Origin: Paracoccus aerius
GTDB lineage: Bacteria > Pseudomonadota > Alphaproteobacteria > Rhodobacterales > Rhodobacteraceae
Length of the DNA stretch: 64,000 bases
Direction: 5' to 3'
Assembly: GCF_014656455.1 (NCBI RefSeq)
Contig: NZ_BNCL01000001.1
Span: 346,691 to 410,690 of the forward strand
Shown: positions 15,953-25,046 of the stretch, piece by piece
How the letters are laid out: the number at the start of each line of letters is the position of its first letter
How positions within the stretch are numbered: position 1 is the stretch's first letter
Notes under the pieces: generated by a model
The model's input: the letters and a program-made list of their open reading frames with translations, nothing else
Told to the model about the DNA's origin: nothing
Database searches by the model: none
Position numbers and translations under genes: made by a program

Positions 15953-18900
15953 CTAGAGAGACAGTGGGTCATCAACTGGGGATAAGTGTGGATCATGCAG
16001 AGCCTGCCACAGATCCTGCATGTCCGCTTTCTGTTGCCAGTTCGTGGCACTATCTGCTCCAATGACGAGCGTGCTGATCTCGCCCGTACCGGTGCCGTTG
16101 GCAGGGCCCATCACGAAGCGGAACTCGTCGGCATCATAGTCGATGACGATGGTTGCATTCCGGTCGCCGAGCATGCCGATCACCTCAATTGAGTCGAAGC
16201 TACCCAAGATTTCGTCAGCCTTGATCAGCGTCTCGCTGACGCTGGCCGAGCCGGCGGCCCAGGCGGACACGTCAATCTTCAGATCTCCATTTAGGCGGAT
16301 GGCCGTGTCAATCTCCGGAGCCTTTCCAAAGGTACCCGAACGAAATTCGCCCAAGGTAGACAGGCCCGCAACATCGGCAGTGAAAGAGAGCGTCGAGCCG
16401 TCATGCATGCGCAGTACACCGGTGTCGCCGTTATGGCCATCGAAGCCCACCTTAACCCGGCTGCCCTCGATGACGAGGCTGCTGTCATCTATTAGTTCGA
16501 AGGAGCCGCCGTGAATGGCCAGCAATGCCTGAGCATTATTGCTTACATGCATGTCGATCATGCCGATTATGTCGCCCTTATTGGCAAAGCGTCCTCCCGC
16601 TATGTCGATCTTTAGGATGTCGCTGTCGCGGTAGCCGTCGATCCAGATCTGTCCGGCCCGCTCGATTGATAACGAGGCGCCCATTTCGCTTACGCCGATA
16701 TTGCCATCAATGGTCAGCTTGCCCGACGTGGCAACAAGCTTGCCGAAGTCGCCGAACTCAAAGTCGTCCACGGTCTCCGTATAGTTCCCGAAGTAAACGG
16801 CATTGCCGGCAAGATTGACGCTGTCGCCCTCCCGAGTGCCGGGCAGATCGTTCGTTGACCAGTTTAGCCGGTTGTCCCACCGCATGCCGTCGCCTCGCTC
16901 GTCAGGCGTGAAGACTAGCGTCTCCGACCCAGTCCGTGCCGAAATATCCAGCCCAAAGCCTTCGCGGAAGAAGGCGATGATCAGATCGGCATCGACGACG
17001 GCGTCGAGCTGGCCATGTGCCTGGGCGCGCAGCAGGGCTGCCAAGTCGGCAATCGTAGCGCCTTCCTTGACGAGCAGTTGGGATGCGAACTGCTGGATGG
17101 TAGTCTTGTCCATCCTGACAACATCACGTCCTTCAGTATTACTATCCAAAGAGTTGCTCTGGCTCTTGTGGCCTGATGCCCACCTGTAGATAATGGTGTC
17201 ATCGAAGAAGCGCGTGTCATTCTTGCTGAGAGCATGATGCGTGACGAATTTCGCAGCAATTTCGGCCGCATTGGCCGGATCGGCCATGTGGGCGATGATG
17301 TTTTCGATCAGCGAGGTCTGCTTGCCAAAATCATCGATCCCGAAGGCCAGTGCGCCTTCTTGAGACGACACACGCTTGTGGCCAGCCGAGGTGATGAGGT
17401 TGCCGTTCATCAGGGTGTAGTTGCCTAAGGACTGACCTGCTGCATTTTTGTCTCCACCGAAGAAGTTCACCGCAGCGTTGTTGTCGATGAAGGCGTTGTC
17501 CTCAATGAAGCCGCCGGACCGGACCTGGGCTCCGAAGGAGGCACCCCGCATGATGATGTTGTCCACCAGCGAGACGTCGTAATTGTTCGACTGGATGTAG
17601 ATATTGTGGCTATACATTGACGGCGGCATTGGTGAGGTAGCGGCCAGATTGTAGTCGTAGCCGTCGGCCCAGCCATTGTGGTCGAACAGGTTGCTCTCCA
17701 GGCGGACGCCCTTGCTGTTTGCGATATAGGTTCCGCTTATCCGGTTGATGTGCTGAGCCCATGTGTCAGTATCGTTCAACGGGACCTCGCGGAAGATGTC
17801 AACAAAGTCGCTTCTGCGGATAGTCAGCCCGTTGACGTTCTGGAAGTTGCCCTCCTTCGTCACCGTGACGTTGTCGATGAGAAGGTTCGCTCCTAGCAGT
17901 GCCTGAGCACTGCCCAACTTTACTCCGGTTATGACCATGTTGGCCGACTGGTTCTGAACGATGTTCATGTCGCCCAATTGAGGGTCCTCACCCTCGCCAT
18001 ATGCTGTTACAACGAGCGGGTTCAATTCTGATTCGCCATTCGCGCCGCGGGTGAATAAGCGCTGGGCCTCCGAATACTCGTAGCCGCGCTCGAAGAGGAG
18101 CCAGTTGGATGTCGTCTTGAAGGCGGTGGTCGCGTTCCAAAGCGCCATGCCCAGATCGGCGGTCAGGGCCATATCCTCGGTAGCGCCGTATTCTGAGTTC
18201 TTAGAAAGCCAGTTTCCCCAGCCGCCATAAGTCTTCTCGATTGCAGCGACTGTTGTGCCCTCCATCGCAGCAATGTCTTCCTTGGTGAGGGCATGCTCAC
18301 CTCCGGAAACAAAGATCTTGCGGTGGTTGTCGCCATGCTCAAGGATCAGATTGCCATGGGATTCGGTTTCCAACATGTAGCCTTCACCAAGACTCCAGCC
18401 ATCGGCATTCTGAGCCGGTGTCAGATCGACATTGGCGTCCACGCGGACGACCGTGTTGTCGGCGAGGGTCACCTCATAGGAAAACGCGACCTGGGCAAAA
18501 CCTTTCTGTGCATCCGTCATAACCAGGGTGATCCCGTTGTCGGGAGACACGCTGACATGGCCAGTTTCGGGCTGCTCCAGGATGCGGATCAAACTGATTT
18601 GCTGTCCATTCGTGACGGAGCCGGGGATTTCCAATTGCGCGACGCGGTCTTCCTGCGCGGTGGCGCTTATAACTGCTTGGATTGGCTCGGCAGGAGCGGG
18701 GTTAACTGGCGCAGGATCAGTCGGAGTCTGCTCGACGGGAGCGGAGTCCACAGGTGCAGGGTCAACGGAATCGGGGTCTACCGGTTCAGGCTGGGGCTGA
18801 GGTTCGGGTTGGGGGACCACGACTGCATCAATTACATGTGAGACATGATCAGCATTGAGAGGAGTGCGCTTGCCGCCGGTATCCGGGCCGCTCCAAGAGA

Positions 18901-20488
18901 GCTCAAGAACCTGACCTCCGTTTCGCTCAAAGTATATCACTTCTAGCGGGATAGCCCCTGCTTTGAGGTCAATCGTCACCGACTTCTCAACCATCCTATG
19001 GGCGCCATCATTGTCGATTGCAGTTTCGCCCCCTAGGCGGAGAGCCGAGCCATCATCGGAGTTCAGATAGAAGGTGTAGGTCCCGGTCTTCTCGATTGTC
19101 AGGTCGCCCGCGATGCGACCCGCGAAGTGATCCGCCGGACCATGTTCCCAGAAAGGAGCCGAGCTGGACTTGAACGAAATGCTGTCCAGAATGCCAACAT
19201 TCTCGGGTTCGACATCAAAATTTACATCCGAAAGGCGGTTTACGCTCCCCGACGTCACGAACCAGAATGCCTTGAAGCCATCTGCCCTGACAGGTGCGGG
19301 TTCCGGCTCAACAGGTTCGGGTTCCACCGGAGCCGGGTCCACCGGAGCGGGTTCTACCGGCGCGGGCTGAGGTTCAGGTTCTATAGGCGTGGGATCAAGG
19401 GGATTCGGCTCGACAGGCTCAGGCTCAGGCTCGGGTTCGAGCTCGGGCTCAAGGGGAGCAGGATCAACGGGGATTGGCTCGGCGGGAACAGGTTTTACCG
19501 GAGCAGGAGCAAGCAGCAGCATGTCCGGCACGGCATCTGCTTCACCGATGACATTGATCTCGATATCGGCTTTGCCGTCTCCATCGACGTCACCCTGCAG
19601 CGTCGTGACACTGCCGCTGCGCAGAACCAGCATCTCGCCGGCCTTGCCACTGAAAGCGCTTTCTTCCGCATGGTAAAGGTCAAGGTGGGTCAGGTCGATT
19701 GTATCATCCTTGTCCACCATCAGGGTGGTCGTGGTTAGACCAGTGCCCAAGCTGTCTTTTGTGAAAACGTAGAGGTCTTTGCCGTTCCCGCCGATCAACA
19801 GGTCACGACCCGGCCCGGCAACCAGCACATCGTCACCGTTGCCGCCATTGAGCGTGTCATTTCCAGAACCGCCCACCAAGTAGTCGTTGCCGTTGCCGCC
19901 ATTAATCAGATCATCTCCGGCCCCACCGTCGATTTCGTCATCACCATTGCCGCCCAGAAGGGTGTCTGCTCCAGCCTTGCCAGTGATGATGTCATCGCCG
20001 TTGCCACCGTCGATCTGGTCACCCTTTTCGGTTCCCGTCAGCACATCATCGCGGTTAGTGCCCGAGGTAACGGCGACCTTCTTGTCGGCAGGGGATGCAA
20101 CATCATCCTTTTTTGCACTTTCATTTGTCTTGTTAGATGCGTCGCTCGCCTTCTCATGGCCCTTCCCAAGAATATTTTTCGTGTGATCGGCAGTTGTATC
20201 GGCATTCGGAGCAGAGGCGCTTGCCTTGCGGGTGATTGCGTCCACGTCCAGACCCATCACGGCATATTTGCCGTTATTCCCATAGGAAGCATGATCGAGT
20301 GGCTTATTTACATGGGCGCCAAAAATGTCGTCCTGTACGGTCTGTGCGCTCGCCACGATGCTCATCATGGAAGGATCTGCATCGATTATTTCAGGCGCTG
20401 CCGAGGGTTCAGCATCAATCTTAGTAGGAGCGATCACATTGTTCCGCTTTAGCGTTTCTGGCTGGGAGCGGGCAGGGGATTTTTTCAT
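15953..20488 (-). CDS. Giant RTX / PA14 / right-handed beta-helix secreted protein
   Basis: A 1511-residue protein without a classical signal peptide. Residues 143-242 hold about nine GGxGxDxLx calcium-binding RTX repeats. Residues 325-400 are a Pro/Glu-rich linker with repeats such as PVEPAPVDPAP. Residues 403-552 form a PA14 domain (DHFAGRIAGDL..TGTYTFYLNSDDGSALRLGG), a carbohydrate-binding module in many proteins. A second Pro-rich linker spans 558-602, followed by a cadherin-like segment. From about 815 comes a long right-handed beta-helix (LFDHNGWADGYD, MRGASFGAQVRSGGFIEDNAF) with strand-rich C-terminal repeats. Residues from about 605 to the end match the paralog at 25.9 kb. RTX repeats suggest type I secretion, but no exporter is in the window. 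ATG 20488 follows GGAGACAGTGA. Likely an exopolysaccharide-modifying or -binding enzyme; activity unproven. Confidence 0.85.
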   Translation of the reverse strand: MKKSPARSQPETLKRNNVIAPTKIDAEPSAAPEIIDADPSMMSIVASAQTVQDDIFGAHVNKPLDHASYGNNGKYAVMGLDVDAITRKASASAPNADTTADHTKNILGKGHEKASDASNKTNESAKKDDVASPADKKVAVTSGTNRDDVLTGTEKGDQIDGGNGDDIITGKAGADTLLGGNGDDEIDGGAGDDLINGGNGNDYLVGGSGNDTLNGGNGDDVLVAGPGRDLLIGGNGKDLYVFTKDSLGTGLTTTTLMVDKDDTIDLTHLDLYHAEESAFSGKAGEMLVLRSGSVTTLQGDVDGDGKADIEINVIGEADAVPDMLLLAPAPVKPVPAEPIPVDPAPLEPELEPEPEPEPVEPNPLDPTPIEPEPQPAPVEPAPVDPAPVEPEPVEPEPAPVRADGFKAFWFVTSGSVNRLSDVNFDVEPENVGILDSISFKSSSAPFWEHGPADHFAGRIAGDLTIEKTGTYTFYLNSDDGSALRLGGETAIDNDGAHRMVEKSVTIDLKAGAIPLEVIYFERNGGQVLELSWSGPDTGGKRTPLNADHVSHVIDAVVVPQPEPQPQPEPVDPDSVDPAPVDSAPVEQTPTDPAPVNPAPAEPIQAVISATAQEDRVAQLEIPGSVTNGQQISLIRILEQPETGHVSVSPDNGITLVMTDAQKGFAQVAFSYEVTLADNTVVRVDANVDLTPAQNADGWSLGEGYMLETESHGNLILEHGDNHRKIFVSGGEHALTKEDIAAMEGTTVAAIEKTYGGWGNWLSKNSEYGATEDMALTADLGMALWNATTAFKTTSNWLLFERGYEYSEAQRLFTRGANGESELNPLVVTAYGEGEDPQLGDMNIVQNQSANMVITGVKLGSAQALLGANLLIDNVTVTKEGNFQNVNGLTIRRSDFVDIFREVPLNDTDTWAQHINRISGTYIANSKGVRLESNLFDHNGWADGYDYNLAATSPMPPSMYSHNIYIQSNNYDVSLVDNIIMRGASFGAQVRSGGFIEDNAFIDNNAAVNFFGGDKNAAGQSLGNYTLMNGNLITSAGHKRVSSQEGALAFGIDDFGKQTSLIENIIAHMADPANAAEIAAKFVTHHALSKNDTRFFDDTIIYRWASGHKSQSNSLDSNTEGRDVVRMDKTTIQQFASQLLVKEGATIADLAALLRAQAHGQLDAVVDADLIIAFFREGFGLDISARTGSETLVFTPDERGDGMRWDNRLNWSTNDLPGTREGDSVNLAGNAVYFGNYTETVDDFEFGDFGKLVATSGKLTIDGNIGVSEMGASLSIERAGQIWIDGYRDSDILKIDIAGGRFANKGDIIGMIDMHVSNNAQALLAIHGGSFELIDDSSLVIEGSRVKVGFDGHNGDTGVLRMHDGSTLSFTADVAGLSTLGEFRSGTFGKAPEIDTAIRLNGDLKIDVSAWAAGSASVSETLIKADEILGSFDSIEVIGMLGDRNATIVIDYDADEFRFVMGPANGTGTGEISTLVIGADSATNWQQKADMQDLWQALHDPHLSPVDDPLSL

Positions 20489-20890
20489 TCACTGTCTCCG
20501 GAAAACAAAGAAAGATGTCTGCCGCTGGTGCAGCCTTGAGGTGCTTATTTTGATAAGTTCACTACGTAGAAAAACAACCTATGAGTGTCTACAAGTTTAT
20601 TATTCTTTTAGGGGTTGTGCGTATCATCTCACCACTGCATTTTTCGGGTAATTGCCTGGGGCTAGACCGGCAGCTTCGACATCCTGGCTCATCGGCGCAA
20701 ACATCATGCACTGCTGGTGCCGCCTATTGGCGTCATGTGGCCAGCTATCGCGACAGTCGTGCAAAGATATCCACTGCCATCGTCAGAACGAAGCGGAAGG
20801 ACATCGTAAGCGAGAGGGTGACGCCCCAGACGGCATCGATGTGCCATGGTGGCGGGTGTTAAAGCACCGCTACAGAGAGGAGCGTCCACA
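20489..20890. other. Gene-free stretch upstream of the RTX gene
   Basis: About 400 bases between the RTX gene start and an IS110 relic. Frames here are short and unlike any family. A GGAG ribosome-binding site lies at the left edge for the minus-strand RTX gene, whose promoter is presumably in the AT-richer part around 20540-20640. Nothing else is recognisable. Confidence 0.5.
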
Positions 20891-21290
20891 AAGAAGTTAG
20901 CATCATCGGCCTAGATCCGGCGAAGAACGTATTCGAAGCGCATGGCGCCGCAGCTGACGGCTCGGTGGTCTTCCGCCACAAATTGTCATGGGCGCAGATG
21001 TTGAAGTTCAATGCGCGCAGGCGCGAATTATGCAAGCGCGCGACCGATGACGATACCGCGGTGACTGTCGACGATCCCGGGAGTGGGGACTGTAACCGCA
21101 GCGGTGATCGCCACCTTTCCACCGCCGGTAGAGACCTTTTGAAAGGAGCGGGACCTTGCCGCCTGGGTCGGCCTCCCGCCGCGACAACATTCGTGCGGCG
21201 GCAAGGACCGGCTGGGCCGCACTTCGAGGAATGTAAGGCAGACGGTCACCAGACCCGCTCGGGAGAATTGTCACTACCGCCGATGCGCCT
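20891..21290 (+). pseudogene. IS110 (IS1111-type) transposase relic, internally deleted
   Basis: EVSIIGLDPAKNVFEAHGAAADGSVVFRHKLSWAQMLKF is the N-terminal RuvC-like start of IS1111-type transposases. After about 21010 the frame jumps straight to TIPGVGTVTAAVIATFPPPVETF (from about 21068), the transposase_20 domain. It continues past an in-frame stop as ERDLAAWVGLPPRQHSCGGKDRLGRTS. The whole middle of the gene is missing and the end is degenerate. It resembles the IS110 copy at 23.1-25.5 kb but lies in the opposite orientation. Confidence 0.8.
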
Positions 21291-21474
21291 CTGAGCGCGG
21301 GTAAGCAAACTGAACCTGACTTGCATATATCCATAAGGCCCGCGGCAAATGAAGGGTTGCATTTTTCGAGGCCGGACACATGACCGCACCTGATCACATG
21401 CCCAATCGTGTTTAAGATCCCACTTGCATTCAACCAGGCATCCACACACGGCGGCTGCGCCCCACTTGCGTTCA

Positions 21475-21540
21475 TCTTGACGGCTTGAAGTTCCAGGGCA
21501 GCAGGCCGTCGATTGGGCCTGCGGGTGGTCGACTGCCATC
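21475..21540 (-). pseudogene. Scrap of an IS66 tnpC 3' end
   Basis: CTTGACGGCTTGAAGTTCCA and the following bases on the plus strand closely match the 3' end of the intact tnpC at 13377-13430. Read on the minus strand it gives DGLLPWNFKPSR and a stop, against DDLLPWNLRPSS in the intact copy. Only about 65 bases survive, so it marks a former IS66 at this site. Confidence 0.65.
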
Positions 21541-21701
21541 ATATTGACCGGCTTCAGGTCTGACCATAGGACCTAGCGGTCCTGAGCCTGCGCGCCATCA
21601 CCACCCTAAAATGGTCAGGCCCGGCTGATTTCCCTGGGGACCATTCGGATTTTTGGCTATTAGGGCGATAAGCCTCTGGCTCGTTCCTGTCCTTTGCTCC
21701 G

Positions 21702-22673
21702 ATGGCCATCATCATGCCTTCTTCTATAGCCGTTATCATTATCAACTATGGAACAGCCGAGCTGGCTATTGCCGCCGTGGAAAGCGTTCTGGCGCGCGAT
21801 CACGGCCATCCCGTCCAGGTGCACCTCCTGGATAATGCCTCTCCTGGCGGGGATGGTGCTGTGCTGGTCGACGCCCATGCTGGGAGGAGGTGGGGGGACC
21901 GCGTCACGCTATGGTTAGAAAAGGAAAATCATGGCTTCGGGCGCGGCAACAATGTCGTGCTGCGCGCGCTTTGGGACAGCCCTGCACCGCCCGATTACGT
22001 CTTCCTGCTGAACCCGGACGCGCAACTAGAAAACGAGGCAATCGCCTTCTTGGCCGACCGCCTGGATGTGGAACCGCAGGCAGCTGCGGCAGGGGCGGGG
22101 ATTGCCCTGCCCTCAGGTACGCCGGTCTCGGCCGCCTTCCGCTTTCCTTCGGCCTTGAGCGAATTTGTGGAAGCGGTGAACTTCGGCCCTTTGTCCCGGC
22201 TGTTCTGGGACAGCAAGGTCGCCCTGCCAGCCGATCATTCCGACGGGCCGGTCGATTGGGTTTCCGGTGCGGCGGTGATGATGCGCCTGCCGGTGCTGCG
22301 GGCTTTAGGTGGATTTGATCCCGATTTTTTTCTGTATTACGAAGAAGTCGAACTAATGTTTCGCATGCGAAAATCGGGGTATGAAATTTTGTATGTTCCC
22401 GCTGCTCGCGTCCAGCATGCCGAAGGCGTGGCCACGGATGTCAGAAGCGGTTCTGTCCGCAAGGCCAAGCCCGCCTACTGGTACGATTCCTGGCGCTTCT
22501 ATTACCTCAAGACCTGCGGTCGTTCGGGAGCCGTCGCGGCCGGTTTGGCTTGGATGGCAGGGGCAGGGCTAAATGCGCCGCTGGCGGCGTTTCGGGGTCA
22601 CAGGCTTCGTGCGCCGAAAGGATTTTTCCGCGATTTCGCCCGGCTTGTCATGCGCCCCCTGTTTTTTGGATGA
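21702..22673 (+). CDS. GT2 glycosyltransferase (WbbL-like rhamnosyltransferase type)
   Basis: A 323-residue family 2 enzyme: SSIAVIIINYGTAELAIAAVESVL at the N-terminus, LLDNASPGGDG, NHGFGRGNN, the metal-binding FLLNPDAQLE, then WVSGAAVMMRLPVLRALGGFDPDFFLYYEEVELMFRMRKSGY. This GFDExFFxYxEDxDL pattern is typical of rhamnosyltransferases and related GT2 enzymes of O-antigen and EPS loci. No membrane anchor. An ATG at 21714 is an alternative start. It is an orphan between two patches of IS debris, so it may be a left-over of a larger glycan cluster or a working part of the EPS locus 10 kb away. Confidence 0.8.
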   Translation: MAIIMPSSIAVIIINYGTAELAIAAVESVLARDHGHPVQVHLLDNASPGGDGAVLVDAHAGRRWGDRVTLWLEKENHGFGRGNNVVLRALWDSPAPPDYVFLLNPDAQLENEAIAFLADRLDVEPQAAAAGAGIALPSGTPVSAAFRFPSALSEFVEAVNFGPLSRLFWDSKVALPADHSDGPVDWVSGAAVMMRLPVLRALGGFDPDFFLYYEEVELMFRMRKSGYEILYVPAARVQHAEGVATDVRSGSVRKAKPAYWYDSWRFYYLKTCGRSGAVAAGLAWMAGAGLNAPLAAFRGHRLRAPKGFFRDFARLVMRPLFFG

Positions 22674-22703
22674 CAAAGAACCCGGCTTGATCGCCTATCG
22701 CTT

Positions 22704-22826
22704 CCTAGGGCTGACGTGCCACTGGCGTAGATGATGTCACCGCTCCCCTTGTGGATCGTCGCAGACCCACCTTGGCACATCAGATGCCGTCGGGGGGCGG
22801 TCACATCATGTGTGGGTAGCCCTAGG
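22704..22826. repeat. Long imperfect palindrome (123 bases)
   Basis: CCTAGGGCT (22704-22712) is perfectly complementary to AGCCCTAGG (22818-22826). Further in, ATGATGTCACCGCTCCCC on the left pairs with GGGGGGCGGTCACATCAT on the right with only two mismatches. The loop has its own small stem GGCA/TGCC. The right arm contains GGGTAGCCC, which also appears inverted near 25604 at the far side of the IS110 element. So part of this palindrome may be the IS110 end and its hairpin target; IS1111-type elements often choose hairpin targets. Confidence 0.5.
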
Positions 22827-23064
22827 TTTAGGGGGCTAATGCCTTAGCAATGATATAATCGAATGCGCCCATGTGTCAGGCCTTTTTTCGAGGCGCTGCG
22901 CCCCTTGGCCGGTATGGGATCTGCGGGTCAGGATCAAAACATCAAAACGAGCTCGAAGCTCTTCATGTGACACTGATTTTCCTGGCCCTGATCTGTTCGA
23001 TTGATTTCATACAGCTTCAGCTTCTCCCGCACTTCCGAGGTTGGGCTTCCGGTTCTTCAACGCG

Positions 23065-23599
23065 CTAGAAGCGGCCCCCTTCGAGACTCTTCATCCTTGT
23101 GATCATGGCCCACAGCATGCGGGCCATCTTGTTGGCCAGCGCAACCGCTGCCGGCATCTTCGGCTTCCTGGCCAGGATACGGCCCAGCCAGGAGTTCTCC
23201 GCTGGTAGCCGAACTTTGGCTCAGGAGATCACCGCCATCGCGCCGATGATCAGCAGACGCCGGATGTCGCACTGTCTGGACTTGCTCGTGCGCCCAAGCC
23301 TTTGCTTGCCGCCGCTGGAGTGCTGTTTCGGCACAAGCCCCAGCCAAGCCGAAAAGTCGCGGCCTCGACGGAAGGTTTCCATCGGGGGAGCAAAGGCAGC
23401 AAGAGCCATCGAGGTGATAGGACCAATACCCGGCATCTTCTGCAGACGCGCGGAAAACCGCGAGCGCCTGCTGGCCGCGGTAATCTGTGTGTCGAGTTCT
23501 GCGATCCTTTGGGACAAACTGTCGATCTGCTCAAAGCAAAGTTGTGCCATATGACGAACCGGGGCCGGCAGATCTGGAGCCTCCTCATCTTGTTCCAGG
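23065..23599 (-). pseudogene. IS110 (IS1111-type) transposase, C-terminal half, split by IS256
   Basis: On the minus strand the frame reads LEQDEEAPDLPAPVRHMAQLCFEQIDSL, then the transposase_20 region MPGIGPITSMALAAFAPPMETF and RGRDFSAWLGLVPKQHSSGGKQRLGRTSKS. It reaches IIGAMAVIS, an in-frame stop, and AKVRLPAENSWLGRILARKPKM up to a terminal stop at 23065. Its N-terminal half lies at 25047-25546. Removing the IS256 copy and one 8-base repeat restores the reading RLALEQDEEAPDLPAPV exactly. Confidence 0.88.
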
Positions 23600-23987
23600 A
23601 GAGTGTCAGGTCTTCTGTGTATGACTGATCGGGTCCATGCTTCACCGAAAGGAAGCATGCATGACAATCTCCAAGGAACTTCTGGATGAACTGCTGAAGG
23701 GTGTTGAGCGCCCTGAGGATCTGCTCGGCGATGCCGGGCTGATGAAGGAGCTGAAGATCCGGCTGATGGAGCGGATGCTGGGTGCGGAGCTGACCGCGCA
23801 TCTGGGCTATGAGGAAGGCAAGGAAGCACCTCCGGGCCAGGCGAACCGGCGCAACGGCTCGTCGACGAAGGTACTGAAGGGCCAGGACGGCGAACTGCCG
23901 GTGGCTGTGCCCCGCGACCGCGACAGCAGCTTCGAGCCGGAGCTGGTGAAGAAGGGCCAGACCCGCATTGATGGCATGGATGACAAG

Positions 23988-24030
23988 AGTTCGCCATGGA
24001 AGCCGCCACTGGTCCGAGGCCCATGGCGGA
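23988..24030 (-). repeat. Short palindromic insert 1 in the IS256 transposase
   Basis: It interrupts GMDDK...GLYAAGL. The ends are CGCCATGG (23992-23999) and CCATGGCG (24021-24028). Its reverse complement holds CTCGGACCAGTGGCG, 15 bases identical to insert 3 at 24531-24545, which lies in the opposite direction. Size is about 40 bases. The two copies therefore look like one small repeat family inserted twice in the same gene. Confidence 0.6.
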
Positions 24031-24193
24031 CGGGCTCTATGCCGCCGGGCTGACGGTGCGCGACATCCAGGCGCATCTGCTCGATCTTTACGGCCTGAAG
24101 GTCTCCCCCGACCTGATCAGCCGCGTCACTGACGCGGTTCTGGACGAGGTTCGGGAATGGCAAGGCCGGGCACTGGACCGGATGTATCCGATC

Positions 24194-24240
24194 CGTCGTC
24201 GGGAAAACGGGGCCCCACCCCCGTTTTCTGATCCTCCTCC
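24194..24240. repeat. Short hairpin-bearing insert 2 in the IS256 transposase
   Basis: It interrupts DRMYPI...IFDALRV (here IFDALRVK resumes at 24241). It holds a perfect 10-base stem GAAAACGGGG (24203-24212) / CCCCGTTTTC (24219-24228) with a 6-base loop. Its sequence is unlike inserts 1 and 3, but its length (about 47 bases) and hairpin are similar. Confidence 0.5.
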
Positions 24241-24516
24241 ATCTTCGACGCGCTGCGGGTGAAGATCCGCGATGCCGACAGCCGCACCGTCAAGAACAAG
24301 GCTGTCTACATCGCCCTTGGCGTGACCCGTGACGGCCTGCGCGAGGTCCTGGGCCTTTGGATCGTTGAAAACGAGGGCGCCAAGTTCTGGCTGTCGGTGA
24401 TGAACGAGCTGAAGAACCGGGGTGTTCAGGACGTCCTGATCGGGGTCGTCGACGGGCTGAAGGGCTTTCCTGAGGCTATCACTGCCGCCTTTCCCGAGGC
24501 CATGGTCCAGACCTGC

Positions 24517-24560
24517 CCTCGCCATGGTCACTCGGACCAGTGGCGTTCCCATGGCTCGAT
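24517..24560 (+). repeat. Short palindromic insert 3 in the IS256 transposase
   Basis: It interrupts TVQTC...HLVRHSL in frame, adding PRHGHSDQWRSHGSM. It contains GCCATGG at the left and CCCATGGC at the right, around CTCGGACCAGTGGCG, the 15-base core shared in reverse with insert 1. As it stays in frame, this copy alone would not kill the gene. Confidence 0.6.
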
Positions 24561-25046
24561 GCATCTGGTCCGCCATAGCCTGAGCTATTGCTCCTGGAAG
24601 GACCGCAAGGTTGTGGCTGCCGATCTGCGCCGGATTTACAGCGCCCCAACCGCCGCAATGGCCGAGGCCGAACTCGATGCCTTTGAGGAGAAATGGGCCG
24701 GGAAATACGCGTCCATCGCCCCAGCCTGGCGACGAGCATGGGCCGAGGTGATCCCGTTCTTTGCCTTCGATCCGGCGATCCGCAAGATCATCTACACCAC
24801 CAATGCCATAGAAAGTCTGAACCGGGTCATCCGCAAGTCGATCAAGACCGGAGGGTCATTCCCCACAGACGAGGCGGCGACAAAGCTGATCTACCTGGCC
24901 ATCCGCAGCTTCGAGAAAGACGGCCGAAACGTCCGGGAATGGTTTGCGGCCCGCAACCAGTTCGCCATAATGTTCGGCGAGCGCTTCGACGCTTGAGTAT
25001 CTGAAACCGCATGGACCGGGCTAGATACACAGTTCAGGACACTCCC

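Larger units (their letters stand above)
23661..24996 (+). pseudogene. IS256 (mutator-type) transposase, broken by short inserts
   Basis: Starts MTISKELLDELLKGVERPEDLLGDAG and contains the mutator-family blocks [102 protein letters not shown] and FAARNQFAIMFGERFDA. Three extra stretches that family members lack lie at about 23988-24030, 24194-24240 and 24517-24560. The first two shift the frame; the third adds roughly 14 residues between VQTC and HLVRHS. The protein cannot be made intact, so the element is non-autonomous. Confidence 0.88.
23600..25046 (+). mobile_element. IS256-family element nested in IS110, 8-bp target duplication
   Basis: The ends are imperfect inverted repeats, GAGAGTGTC at the left and GGGAGTGTC (read inward) at the right, each followed by a GTGTAT.. 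and a GGTCCATG block. The octamer TGTTCCAG lies directly outside both ends (23592-23599 and 25047-25054), as expected for IS256. The element is 1447 bases, with one transposase gene that is now broken. It interrupts the IS110 transposase read on the other strand. Confidence 0.9.

Noticed and set aside
19887..20186. Plus-strand Ser/Pro-rich frame opposite the RTX repeats
   Set aside because: The repetition mirrors the codons of the calcium-binding repeats; not an independent gene.
23637..24262. Two apparently separate small proteins in the IS256 element
   Set aside because: Both are pieces of one transposase whose frame is shifted by short inserts.
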